From positions 18,787 to 82,786 of the forward strand of contig CAKUDG010000012.1 in NCBI GenBank assembly GCA_934644965.1: 64,000 nt of DNA. The letters run 5' to 3'. The DNA comes from an uncultured Victivallales bacterium. Its GTDB lineage: Bacteria; Verrucomicrobiota; Lentisphaeria; Victivallales; UBA1829. The translations under genes and the position numbers were made by a program. Positions within the stretch are counted from its first letter, which is position 1. Every line of letters starts with the position of its first letter. Shown in pieces: positions 28,866-37,220 of the stretch. The notes under the pieces are model-generated. The model worked only from the letters and a program-made list of their open reading frames with translations. It searched no databases and was not told where the DNA came from.

Positions 28866-30330
28866 TGTTATCAAATACGGACGCCCGGGCGGTTTCTTTG
28901 AAACCTTTGAACGCAGACCCGGCCCCATCAAGAAAAACATGCACTACTGCCCCGGCTGCGGGCACGGCATTCTGCATAAACTCATCGCGGAAGCCATTGC
29001 GGATTTCGGAATCAAGGAACGCACGGTGTTCATCGCACCGGTCGGATGCGCGGTCTTCGCGTATTATTATTTCGACTGCTACGGAATTTCGGCGCCGCAC
29101 GGACGGGCCCCGGCGCTCGGAACGGCGCTGTCACGCGTCGATCCGGACAATGTCGTCATCTCCTATCAGGGGGACGGCGACCTCGGCGCCATCGGCTTCA
29201 ATCACCTGATCCAGGCGGCCAACCGCGGGGAAAACATGACCGTTTTCTTCGTCAACAACGTCATCTACGGCATGACCGGCGGACAGATGGCTCCCACCAC
29301 ACTCCCGGGACAGAAAACACAGACTTCTCCCCTCGGACGCTCCATCGCAGATACAGGATATCCGCTGAAAGTCTCCGAAATGATTTCGGCTCTGGATTCC
29401 CCCGTCTATGTCGAACGCGTCGCGCTGAGCACCATTCCGAACATTCTCAAGGCGAGGAAGGCTCTCAGAAAGGCGCTGAGAAACACCATGGAGAAAAAAG
29501 GATTCTCTCTCGTGGAATTCCTTTCCGGATGCCCGGTCAATCTGAAAATGAACGCTTCGGACATGAACTCCTTCATCGAAAACCAGATGACGAAGTACTT
29601 CCCGCTCGGCTGCTACAAGGACGTCGCCGACACACGGGACCCCATCTGCCGCAGCACGGGAAGATTCGACACAGAATCCGTCAAGGAAGCCCTCTTCCCC
29701 GTCCATGCCGACAAAAAAGTCGACGAGCATTTCCGGAATCATTCCAAAATCTTTGAAAAAGAACGCCGCATCAAAATCTCCGGATTCGGCGGACAGGGGG
29801 TGCTTTCCCTCGGTTTCATGATCGCCACCATGGGCAAACTGAGGAATTTCAACGTCTCCTGGCTTCCCTCCTACGGCCCGGAAATGCGCGGGGGAACGGC
29901 CAACTGTTCCGTCGTTCTCAGCCATGGACATGTCGGCTCCCCGCAGGCCGATTTCGGATGCAGCCTTCTGATCTGCCTGAATCAGCCTTCCGCGGACAAG
30001 TTCATTCCCATCCTGGTCAGAGACGGGGTGCTGATCTATGATTCCTCAACCATCACCCTGCCCCCTGTCAGCGAGGACAAAATCGTCTACGGTGTGCCCG
30101 CCGCAGACATCGCAAAGAAACTCGGAGATCAGAAGGTCGCCAATTCCGTCATCCTCGGAGCCGTGGCCGTCATGATGCAGGAGTGTTTCCTGGAGGGCGA
30201 CGACAAGGAGGACTTCGACCACGCCTTTGAAGAAGCCATCGTCGAATGCTTCAGCAACAAGGACGCCGTCATCCGGATGAACATTGAGGCCTTCTATCTC
30301 GGCAAGGAAGCCGTGAAGAAGATGAGCTGA
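28858..30330 (+). CDS. 2-oxoacid:ferredoxin oxidoreductase, fused beta-gamma subunit
   Basis: A 490-residue protein joining two subunits. Residues 1 to about 290 are the beta (TPP) subunit: MHYCPGCGHG with Cys31 and Cys34, APVGCAVFAYY, and the TPP/Mg site GDGDLGAIG...VNNVIYGMTGGQ. From about residue 302 (IKISGFGGQGVLSLG) to the end is the gamma subunit, with MRGGTANCSVVLS and NSVILGAVAVM. In many organisms these are separate genes. ATG 28858 is chosen for the GGGAGG six bases before it; it overlaps the alpha gene by 8 bases. A strong terminator follows at 30355-30404, closing the operon. Confidence 0.9.
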   Translation: MPDVIKYGRPGGFFETFERRPGPIKKNMHYCPGCGHGILHKLIAEAIADFGIKERTVFIAPVGCAVFAYYYFDCYGISAPHGRAPALGTALSRVDPDNVVISYQGDGDLGAIGFNHLIQAANRGENMTVFFVNNVIYGMTGGQMAPTTLPGQKTQTSPLGRSIADTGYPLKVSEMISALDSPVYVERVALSTIPNILKARKALRKALRNTMEKKGFSLVEFLSGCPVNLKMNASDMNSFIENQMTKYFPLGCYKDVADTRDPICRSTGRFDTESVKEALFPVHADKKVDEHFRNHSKIFEKERRIKISGFGGQGVLSLGFMIATMGKLRNFNVSWLPSYGPEMRGGTANCSVVLSHGHVGSPQADFGCSLLICLNQPSADKFIPILVRDGVLIYDSSTITLPPVSEDKIVYGVPAADIAKKLGDQKVANSVILGAVAVMMQECFLEGDDKEDFDHAFEEAIVECFSNKDAVIRMNIEAFYLGKEAVKKMS

Positions 30331-30354
30331 AATCCGCCTCAGGAAAAAAGGCTT

Positions 30355-30404
30355 TTCCCGTGGTGTATTTCTGCTTCTCCCCACGGGAAGGCCTTCCTTT
30401 TTTT
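30355..30404 (+). terminator. Rho-independent terminator of the oxidoreductase operon
   Basis: TTCCCGTGG (30355-30363) pairs with CCACGGGAA (30381-30389), followed by GGCCTTCC and a run of T at 30398-30404. It lies 24 bases after the stop of the beta-gamma gene. Confidence 0.8.
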
Positions 30405-30654
30405 CCTTCCGGACTGCTTTTTTCTCTCCTCCGTCTTCTTCTCCGCGGCGCCGGGGCTGTGTTTTCTCTGAGACTCTGCAGAAACACCAGAGGACGAACC
30501 ACTTGTGACCCAATCCCAACAGCACACCTGTGATGAAGAGCAGGAAAGGAGAATAAAACAAAATGGAAGATCACACACACACTCTCTCTCTCCGACGGAA
30601 ACGGATCTGACTCCCCCCCCTTTGACAGAAAAAAAATTCCATGACAGGAACTCC
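30405..30654. other. Intergenic region before the aldo/keto reductase gene
   Basis: With the terminator this makes a 324-base gap. No gene is supported; pyrimidine-rich at 30390-30450, then ACACACAC and TCTCTCTC short repeats at 30573-30595. Confidence 0.4.
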
Positions 30655-31530
30655 ATGAAAGAAAAGACATTGCAGAACGGCTTCCGGATGCCGGTTCTGG
30701 GACTCGGCACCTGGGGATTCGGCGGACGTGCCGAACGGGATCCGGCCTGCCGCGACGAAGAGGAAAGCGCCGTCATCCGCCAGGCTCTGGAAATGGGATA
30801 CCGCCATATCGACACGGCGGAAATGTATGCCTCCGGGCACAGCGAAACACTTGTGGGGAACGCCATCCGCGGCTTCCGGCGCGAATCCCTTTTTCTCAGT
30901 TCCAAAGTCTGGAAAACGCATCTGCGTTTCGACGATGTCCTCCGGGCTCTGGAAGGATCTCTCCAACGTCTCGGAACAGACTATCTGGATCTTTATCTGA
31001 TTCATCAGGCGGATCCGGAACTGCCCGCAGCGGAAAGCATCCGTGCCATGAACCGCCTGAAATCCGAAAAGCTGATTCGCGCAATCGGGGTGAGCAATTT
31101 TGCAGTTCCGCGTCTGGAAGAGGCGCTTCGGGCGGCGGAAAGCCCGATTGCGGCCAATCAGGTGCACTACAGTCTCTGCATCAGGGAAGCGGAGGAAAGC
31201 GGAATGCTCCGCTACTGTCAGGAACACGACATCATGCTGATCGCATGGCGTCCGCTGAGGGACATCGGCTGTCATGGCCGGAACAGTTCTTCCTGTCCGC
31301 TCCTTCTCCGGCGGATGGCGGAAAAATACGGGAAAACGCCGTCACAGATTGCGCTGAATTTTCTGACGTCGCAGAAAAACGTCGTCACAATCAGCGCCTC
31401 ACACAATCTTCTCCATCTCCGCGAGAACCTCGAATCGGCGGATTTCTCAGTCGATCCCGAAGATCTGGAACGACTGAGACGCGAATACCCGGGGAAACAG
31501 TCCGTCTCCCCTGCCGTCCCGCTCGTGTGA
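30655..31530 (+). CDS. Aldo/keto reductase
   Basis: A 291-residue NADPH-dependent reductase of the AKR superfamily. The catalytic tetrad is visible: Asp53 and Tyr58 in HIDTAEMYASG, Lys84 in LSSKVWKTHL, His117 in LIHQAD. GVSNFAVPRLEEAL and the cofactor-binding end (ISASHNLLHLRENL) also fit. It reduces aldehydes or ketones, possibly sugars, given the carbohydrate genes that follow. ATG at 30655 has ACAGGAA about 7 bases ahead; the longer open frame upstream is low-complexity. Substrate not assignable. Confidence 0.9.
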   Translation: MKEKTLQNGFRMPVLGLGTWGFGGRAERDPACRDEEESAVIRQALEMGYRHIDTAEMYASGHSETLVGNAIRGFRRESLFLSSKVWKTHLRFDDVLRALEGSLQRLGTDYLDLYLIHQADPELPAAESIRAMNRLKSEKLIRAIGVSNFAVPRLEEALRAAESPIAANQVHYSLCIREAEESGMLRYCQEHDIMLIAWRPLRDIGCHGRNSSSCPLLLRRMAEKYGKTPSQIALNFLTSQKNVVTISASHNLLHLRENLESADFSVDPEDLERLRREYPGKQSVSPAVPLV

Positions 31531-31591
31531 AGAGAGATCGTGCGCGTTTCTCCCCAAAGAAGAGGAACGGGAGATGCGTGGAGCTCTTCAC

Positions 31592-33766
31592 TCAGCCCAA
31601 TTCGTCCCGGACGATTTCCCCGTTTGCCCTCTGCATCAGGAATCCCGATGGCGGAAGCGTGATTTCCTTCCGCGTCCCTCCGGTGGAATGAAGCCAGACG
31701 CGGTGCTCCTTTTCAAAATCAATGTTGAAAAGACAGATTTCTCCGTGTTCCGGGAACCAGGAATAGGAAATATAGGAACATTCATCGGACGGATTCTCCT
31801 GATCAGGGCCGGTGATGTACACCTCCGGCCGGGTGATGCGGGCAAGGTAGCGGTACAGATCCCCGATCGGACCGGCGCCGCCGGGTTCGGACTGCGGACC
31901 GTAATCCAGGTCATACGCGCCCGGATAAGCCCAGGAATTCAGGAAAAACACCTCGCCCTTTCCCGTTTTTCTGCGGAGAAGGAAGGGGACAAGCGTTTCA
32001 TGATCGAAAAGAAGCGTTTCGATGGAGGGATCGAGAATTTCCAGGTCTCCGAGACAGGTGAAGAAGACTCCGTAACGGCGGGAGATGTCGACTCCGAGAC
32101 AATTCTTTTCCGTTCCCGGCGCGGTCGCCCAGTAGAAACGCGGACCGCGGCCTTTCACTTTCACGCCGCAAAGTTCGGAAAAATCTCCGCCATGGACAAG
32201 ATCCTCACGCGTGTACTGCCAGATGTTGCGCGTCACATCGGTCGAGAGCTGGGGGATGGAAATGAAGAGCTTTCCCCCGTCCCGGACATAATTCAGAAGT
32301 GTCCCGTACTGCTTCTCCGAACAGGTGTTCCATCCGGTGAAGAGAAGAGCGCGGTAGTTCTTCAGCAGGAAGGACGCATCCGGCTGATCGAAGGCGAAGC
32401 TGACCGTGTCCACCTGCCCGTACGGCGTTCCGGAGAAGAGACGGTTGTAATCCTTCGTCCCGTAAATTCCCTGCGGACGCGGGAAAAACACCTTCCGCGC
32501 AATTTCCCATCCCCTTTCGGGAGCACCTTCAAACCAGTTCGGATCGGCTTCCGCCTGCGCGTAAAGCCCCCCGATGACGTGATTCGGGCTGTATCCGTTC
32601 AGGGAAAGGCTGCAGAGATCGTAATTGCCTTTGACCAGAGCCAGAGAGGTGAAAGGCTGTCCGGAAGGAGTGCCGTTTTTCTTCACGAAATCGTAAAAGT
32701 CGGAAATCACCGCCCGGTATTTCCGGGCATTCGGGGAATTGTGGTCCAGATTCGGGAAATGTTTCGACACCTCCTCATAGAGAGGCGCGCCCAGATGCGG
32801 ATCCGTTTTCCCGATGACGGTCGGAATACGCGGAGTATCGTTCATCGGCGAATTGTCCGCAGTGGTCTGGACATGCCAGGAACCGCTTTCGTTCACAAGG
32901 ATTTTCGCCCCCGCCAGATATTTCAAAAACATTTCACTCCGAAGCGTTTCAAAACGGTGCGGATTGGAAAACGGAAGCCAGGAGTAATGTTCGTTGGCGA
33001 TATGCGCACCCCAGAGCGGAGTCTCATACTGCCGGTGCAGTCCCCGGGACAGGGCGGACATGAAATTCAATTCCATGCAGCAGTCTTCATACAATGTGAT
33101 GTCCGTTCCCGCGGCCACTTCATAGTCCATGTAGAAATTGCTGCTGGTGGCGATGATGTTTCCCCAGCCGGAAGCGCGGCGTTCCTCAACATGCGCTTTG
33201 ACTTCCGCACAGAAACGCTCCGCCAGACGGTCGAGCGTCACAAGTCCCTTCCCGGCAAATTTCTCGTCAAAACGGAAAGTGAAGCGTTCGCCGAAGTCGT
33301 AGCCCAGATAATATTTCCCGACACTTTGAAACTCTTTGGAATATTCCTCGTTCGCCTCACAATACAGCAGCATGGACCAGATCCCCTTCTCGGCACAGCG
33401 GCGGATCGACTTGAGAACCCCGGCTCCCGCACGATCAGAATAACGGGCCAGTTCCGGACAATCCTTCACCGTCAGATACAGTTCATTTTTCCAGTCCGGG
33501 TCCGGAAGTTTGACTCCGATATCCTCCAATGCCAGATACCGGGCTTTTGTCACCGGTGCATTCCCGCCGTTTCCCCACCAGAACTGAATCAGATTTCCCT
33601 GATTCTCCTGGATCGTCAGATCAATGATTTCCAGCGGCGAAATGCTGTCCGAAGCCCAGGTCGTGTAAGCGACTCCGGAACCCATCAGATAACCCGCACA
33701 GGTATTGTACACGGCACTGCCCACAAAAATCCCGCAGGGGGGAAGTTCGATTGTTCTGCCTTTCAT
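31592..33766 (-). CDS. Glycosidase-like protein with C-terminal amidotransferase-like fold
   Basis: A 724-residue protein without signal peptide, so probably cytosolic. The first about 450 residues read as an alpha/beta barrel (NLIQFWWGNGGN, WSMLLYCEANEEYSKEF, LWGAHIANEHYSWLPF, LAGAKILVNESGSWH). Around 470-540 a GATase-like fold follows (ALLFTGWNTCSEKQY...YVRDGGKLFISIP), and the end (EICLFNIDFEKEHRVWLHSTGG...LPPSGFLMQR) is a small beta domain. The same order is seen in GH42-type enzymes and in the partial gene at 1-777. It lies downstream of the AraC-type regulator on the same strand, likely a target. The opposite strand also has a long open frame; this strand has the better protein. Confidence 0.6.
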   Translation of the reverse strand: MKGRTIELPPCGIFVGSAVYNTCAGYLMGSGVAYTTWASDSISPLEIIDLTIQENQGNLIQFWWGNGGNAPVTKARYLALEDIGVKLPDPDWKNELYLTVKDCPELARYSDRAGAGVLKSIRRCAEKGIWSMLLYCEANEEYSKEFQSVGKYYLGYDFGERFTFRFDEKFAGKGLVTLDRLAERFCAEVKAHVEERRASGWGNIIATSSNFYMDYEVAAGTDITLYEDCCMELNFMSALSRGLHRQYETPLWGAHIANEHYSWLPFSNPHRFETLRSEMFLKYLAGAKILVNESGSWHVQTTADNSPMNDTPRIPTVIGKTDPHLGAPLYEEVSKHFPNLDHNSPNARKYRAVISDFYDFVKKNGTPSGQPFTSLALVKGNYDLCSLSLNGYSPNHVIGGLYAQAEADPNWFEGAPERGWEIARKVFFPRPQGIYGTKDYNRLFSGTPYGQVDTVSFAFDQPDASFLLKNYRALLFTGWNTCSEKQYGTLLNYVRDGGKLFISIPQLSTDVTRNIWQYTREDLVHGGDFSELCGVKVKGRGPRFYWATAPGTEKNCLGVDISRRYGVFFTCLGDLEILDPSIETLLFDHETLVPFLLRRKTGKGEVFFLNSWAYPGAYDLDYGPQSEPGGAGPIGDLYRYLARITRPEVYITGPDQENPSDECSYISYSWFPEHGEICLFNIDFEKEHRVWLHSTGGTRKEITLPPSGFLMQRANGEIVRDELG

Positions 33767-33927
33767 GTGACCACCCTTTCTTTTCTCTTACACGGTAACG
33801 AGGGCCACCTGCGCGCAGCCCCCATTGTCTTTCCATGAAAAATGAATCCTGCTTTCCGGTCTCTGAAAAAGAACATCCCGAATCTCAGCAGAAGTTCGCT
33901 TTCCCCGGCCGGACTGCGGAAAGGTCT

Positions 33928-33960
33928 CGGACAGTCTTGCCGCCTGGAAAAGACTGTCCG
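33928..33960. repeat. 11-bp perfect inverted repeat between the AraC gene and the glycosidase gene
   Basis: CGGACAGTCTT (33928-33938) and AAGACTGTCCG (33950-33960) with an 11-base loop. It lies 88 bases after the AraC stop and 161 bases before the glycosidase start (minus strand). Read on the plus strand it is followed by a T-rich stretch (TTTTCCCGTTTTTT). Terminator or operator cannot be told apart. The remainder of the 281-base gap shows no gene. Confidence 0.5.
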
Positions 33961-34047
33961 CATTTTCCCGTTTTTTGATTCCTTTGCTAATTTTTCGTTT
34001 TCCCTGCGGTCTCAAAAGCCGATAGAAGAAGATTCCCGCGCATTCTG

Positions 34048-35121
34048 TCAGGTGGAGCCATAGAGATCTCCGCAGCACTCACAGGGATTGAAGGATGAGG
34101 ACGAGGGGGAAGAAGGATAGGGAAATGCCTTTTTCTCTTCTGTTTCGGTCTCCGTTCCGGGGAAGTTCCGCAATGAATCAGAAGGCTCCTTTCCTCCCCG
34201 ATGATTCACCTCTTCCTCTTCCGGAGAAAGCTTCCTCCTCTCCGGTTCAGGAGCGGAAGCATTCTGCTTCCATGAATTTTCCGCCCCGCGCTCCTTGTAT
34301 TCCACCGGACTCATGCCGAAATGCGCTTTGAACGCCCGTGCGAAACTGCTCGGGGAATCATATCCGAGCCGGATTCCGATTTCCTTGCATGAGAGGCGGT
34401 TGTCCATCAGCATTCTGCTTGCGGCGCGCATCCGCTCTCCTGCGGCGAAAACACCCGGGGACATCCCTGTCTGAGAATGGAAAACACGGCTCAGATGCTC
34501 GCGCGTCACATGAAGTTTTTCCGCAATCAGTGAAATATCCATGGACCGGTCAATGTTTCCCGTAATCATTTCCTGAGCCGCACGGGTGAGCTGAGCCTGG
34601 GGGGAAATGCTGAGATTTCCCTCAAGCGTCTCTCCCAGGGCGGCGAAAGCATCATGAACGATCTTCGCCCCGGCAGTCGGACAAAGCATCTGAAGACTGT
34701 CCCGCTGACTCCGGAAAGAATCCAGGTATTTCACAAGTCCTTTTTCCAGGGGAAGCTCAAAGACATGCCCGTACCGTTCATTCATTTCTCTCGCAATCCT
34801 GACCGCCTGAGCTCCGGCAAAGGACATCCAGATGAATTTCCACGGATTCGACGCATGCCCCGGATAATAATATGCCACCAGAGGATCCCCGATGCACGCC
34901 AGAAACGCCCGCCCCGGAGTCAGACGGTACACATCCTTCCCATAACGGAACGCCCCCTCCCCTTCCACCGTGCAAACCACCTGCGCCCAGTAATCGGGCT
35001 TCCGGTGCCGTTCCTCTATATGATAGACGGGACTGTTCTGGACCTCCAGCACAATCTCCATCGGCATTGCCAGAGATTCCAGAGCCTTCACCACCTGAAA
35101 ACGTGTCTGCCACAGACGCAT
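34048..35121 (-). CDS. AraC-family transcriptional regulator
   Basis: A 357-residue regulator. Residues about 25-110 form a cupin sensor domain (VCTVEGEGAFRYGKDVYRLTPGRAFLA). Residues about 185-285 contain the double helix-turn-helix: ISLIAEKLHVTREHLSRVFHSQTG and CKEIGIRLGYDSPSSFARAFKAHFGMSPVEY. The last 70 residues are an unusual Glu/Ser/Pro-rich disordered tail ending in CECCGD. It is divergent from the ThuA/oxidoreductase genes and upstream of the glycosidase gene, so it probably activates carbohydrate genes on both sides in response to a sugar. Direct repeats at 35140-35175 lie in the shared promoter region. Confidence 0.9.
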   Translation of the reverse strand: MRLWQTRFQVVKALESLAMPMEIVLEVQNSPVYHIEERHRKPDYWAQVVCTVEGEGAFRYGKDVYRLTPGRAFLACIGDPLVAYYYPGHASNPWKFIWMSFAGAQAVRIAREMNERYGHVFELPLEKGLVKYLDSFRSQRDSLQMLCPTAGAKIVHDAFAALGETLEGNLSISPQAQLTRAAQEMITGNIDRSMDISLIAEKLHVTREHLSRVFHSQTGMSPGVFAAGERMRAASRMLMDNRLSCKEIGIRLGYDSPSSFARAFKAHFGMSPVEYKERGAENSWKQNASAPEPERRKLSPEEEEVNHRGGKEPSDSLRNFPGTETETEEKKAFPYPSSPSSSSFNPCECCGDLYGST

Positions 35122-35139
35122 GAACCATTTCTCACAAAG

Positions 35140-35175
35140 TGTATCAATATATCACATTTTGTATACTGATATCCC
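35140..35175 (+). promoter_or_regulatory. AraC-type operator candidate: two direct repeats 20 bp apart
   Basis: TGTATCAATATATCAC (35140-35155) and TGTATACTGATATCCC (35160-35175) agree in 11 of 16 positions and are offset by 20 bases, two helical turns. This is the arrangement AraC-family dimers use on DNA. They lie between the divergent AraC gene (start 35121) and the ThuA gene (start 35273), 19 bases before the former. Confidence 0.5.
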
Positions 35176-35272
35176 TTTGAAAGATAATTTCAAATGTTTT
35201 ATTGTTAAAATAAGCCGGAAAATATTCCGGGGAACAAATCACAGGACAAAATCCAAAAACAGGAATCGTCTT

Positions 35273-36022
35273 ATGGCAGCGGATAAAATCAATGTGACGG
35301 TCTGGAACGAATACTGGCATGAACAGCAGAGCGAGGAAATCCGGAAAATCTATCCCGAAGGCATGCACAAGGCCATCGGTGCGGGCCTTCTGAAGGAAAA
35401 CTGCTTCAATGTCAACTACGCCACGCTCGACATGCCGGAACATGGTCTTACGGAAGAAGTTCTCGACTCCACAGACGTCCTCTTCTGGTGGGGGCACTGC
35501 AAACATGGGGAAGTCAAAGATGAAATTGTGGACCGGGTCCAGAAACGCGTGCTCGAAGGCATGGGGCTGATCTGTCTCCATTCCGCACATTTTTCCAAAA
35601 TCTTCCGCAGAATGCTCGGGACCACCTGTTCCCTCAAGTGGCGCGAATTCGCCGAACGCGAAAGAGTCTGGAACATCGAACCCGGACACCCGATCACAGA
35701 GGGAATCGGCGAATATTTTGAAGTCCCCAACTGTGAAATGTACGGGGAACGCTTCGACATCCCGAATCCCGACAAGGTCATCTTCATTTCCTGGTACGAA
35801 GGCGGAGAAGTCTTCCGCAGCGGCGTCACCTTTGAACGCGGCTATGGACGGATTTTCTATTTCTCTCCCGGTCACGAAACCTTCCCCATTTATCACAATC
35901 CCACCATCCAGAAGGTTCTTTCCAACGCCGCGAAATGGGCCGCCCCCAGAATCCGGAAACCCATGAGCTGCCCGATGGTCGCTCCGCTCGAAAACATTGA
36001 AAAGAAAACTCCCGTGTTCTGA
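35273..36022 (+). CDS. ThuA-domain protein
   Basis: A 249-residue protein of the ThuA (trehalose-utilisation) family, a glutamine-amidotransferase-like fold. Visible blocks are VTVWNEYWHEQ at the start, the strand VLFWWGHCKHGEV, GLICLHSAHFSKIFRRMLG, the late GEVFRSGVTFERGYGRIFYFSPGHE and the ending NPTIQKVLSNAAKWAA. ThuA-like proteins occur with Gfo/Idh/MocA oxidoreductases and sugar isomerases in pathways that oxidise sugar derivatives, which is just what follows here. ATG 35273 has AACAGGAA 8 bases ahead; the longer open frame upstream runs through the promoter region. Confidence 0.85.
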   Translation: MAADKINVTVWNEYWHEQQSEEIRKIYPEGMHKAIGAGLLKENCFNVNYATLDMPEHGLTEEVLDSTDVLFWWGHCKHGEVKDEIVDRVQKRVLEGMGLICLHSAHFSKIFRRMLGTTCSLKWREFAERERVWNIEPGHPITEGIGEYFEVPNCEMYGERFDIPNPDKVIFISWYEGGEVFRSGVTFERGYGRIFYFSPGHETFPIYHNPTIQKVLSNAAKWAAPRIRKPMSCPMVAPLENIEKKTPVF

Positions 36023-36079
36023 AAACGGGAAAAGCGGACCTTTCATGCTGCCAGGCACAAAAAGGAAATCTTCAGCAAA

Positions 36080-37156
36080 ATGAACACCATGAAGAAGACA
36101 AAGAAGAGAACTCTCCGCTGCGGAGTGGTGGGGCTGGGAGTCGGGAAACGGCGGCACATTGAAGGATACCGGACCCATCCGGATGCGGAGGTCGTCGCCA
36201 TTGCGGACACCAATCCGGAACGCATCCGGGACGTCGGTGAAGCCTACGGCATTCCGGGACGATATCTCTCCCTCAGCGATATGCTCCGTCATGAAAAACT
36301 CGATGTGGTGTCCATTGCCACGCCGAATCATTTTCATAAGCCGCTGACTCTGGAAGCTCTCCGGGCGGGGTGCCATGTGCTCTGCGAAAAGCCCATGGCG
36401 CTCAGCGCGGAGGACGCTCTGGACATGATCAGCGTCTCCCGGGAAGTCAAGCGCAGAGTGATGATCAATTTCTCCAGCCGCACAAGCGAGGAAGCCTGTG
36501 CCATGAAGAAAGCCGTCGATGACGGACTTCTGGGCGACATCTACTTTGCCCGCTCCATCTGGCTCCGCCGCCGCCGGATTCCCGGATTCGGCGGATGGTT
36601 CGGCCAGAAAGCCCTTGCCGGAGGAGGTCCGCTCATCGACATCGGCGTGCACCGGCTGGATCTGGCGCTCTGGCTCATGGGATTTCCGAAACCCGTCTGG
36701 GTTCTCGGATCCACTTGCGACGCCATTGCAAAACCCATGGCCGAACGGGAGAACAAAGCGTTCGACGTGGAGGATTTCGCCGTCGCACTCATCAAGTTTG
36801 AAAACGGAGCCACACTGGAGCTGGAAGCCTCCTGGTGCGCCAACATCAAGGAACGCGAACACGTTTCCACCCGGCTCCTCGGCACCAGAGCCGGACTCCT
36901 GCACCACAATATCGGCGACGTGTACGACTCCTTTGCAGAACTGTATCTGGAAAAAGACGGCTGCCAGTATGACATGAAACTGCATCCGCCCGTCCCCGAA
37001 GCGAAAACCAGCATGTATCATTTCGTCGACGCCATCCTGAACGACCGTCCTCACATGGCGGGTCCGGAAGAAGGGCTCATGGTCATGCGGATACTCGATG
37101 CCGTCTATGAAAGCGCCGGAACGGGGAAACCCGTCCGTGTCAGGGACATTTCCTGA
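36080..37156 (+). CDS. Gfo/Idh/MocA-family oxidoreductase, first copy
   Basis: A 358-residue NAD(P)-dependent sugar oxidoreductase. The Rossmann motif CGVVGLGVGKRRH is near residue 15; VSIATPNHFHKPLTLEAL and CEKPMALSAEDALDM follow, with Lys of EKP as the usual catalytic residue. The second domain has GGGPLIDIGVHRLDLALWLMG, with Asp and His expected at the active site. The neighbour at 37221 shares most of these blocks, so the pair arose by duplication. Likely oxidises or isomerises a sugar or sugar acid together with the ThuA protein and the isomerase at 38691. Confidence 0.9.
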   Translation: MNTMKKTKKRTLRCGVVGLGVGKRRHIEGYRTHPDAEVVAIADTNPERIRDVGEAYGIPGRYLSLSDMLRHEKLDVVSIATPNHFHKPLTLEALRAGCHVLCEKPMALSAEDALDMISVSREVKRRVMINFSSRTSEEACAMKKAVDDGLLGDIYFARSIWLRRRRIPGFGGWFGQKALAGGGPLIDIGVHRLDLALWLMGFPKPVWVLGSTCDAIAKPMAERENKAFDVEDFAVALIKFENGATLELEASWCANIKEREHVSTRLLGTRAGLLHHNIGDVYDSFAELYLEKDGCQYDMKLHPPVPEAKTSMYHFVDAILNDRPHMAGPEEGLMVMRILDAVYESAGTGKPVRVRDIS

Positions 37157-37220
37157 TTCAAAGATTTTCAAGGAACCCAACATATTCTCACTCAATATTT
37201 TCCAAGGAACAGCAGAAAAA

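Noticed and set aside
31574..33838. 754-residue open frame on the plus strand
   Set aside because: Opposite the glycosidase-like gene. The minus-strand protein has aromatic-rich strands and family-like blocks; the plus-strand one is Arg/Phe/Ile-rich without pattern.
35144..37195. 683-residue open frame on the minus strand
   Set aside because: Covers the ThuA and Gfo/Idh/MocA genes, which are certain, and shows no family motif.
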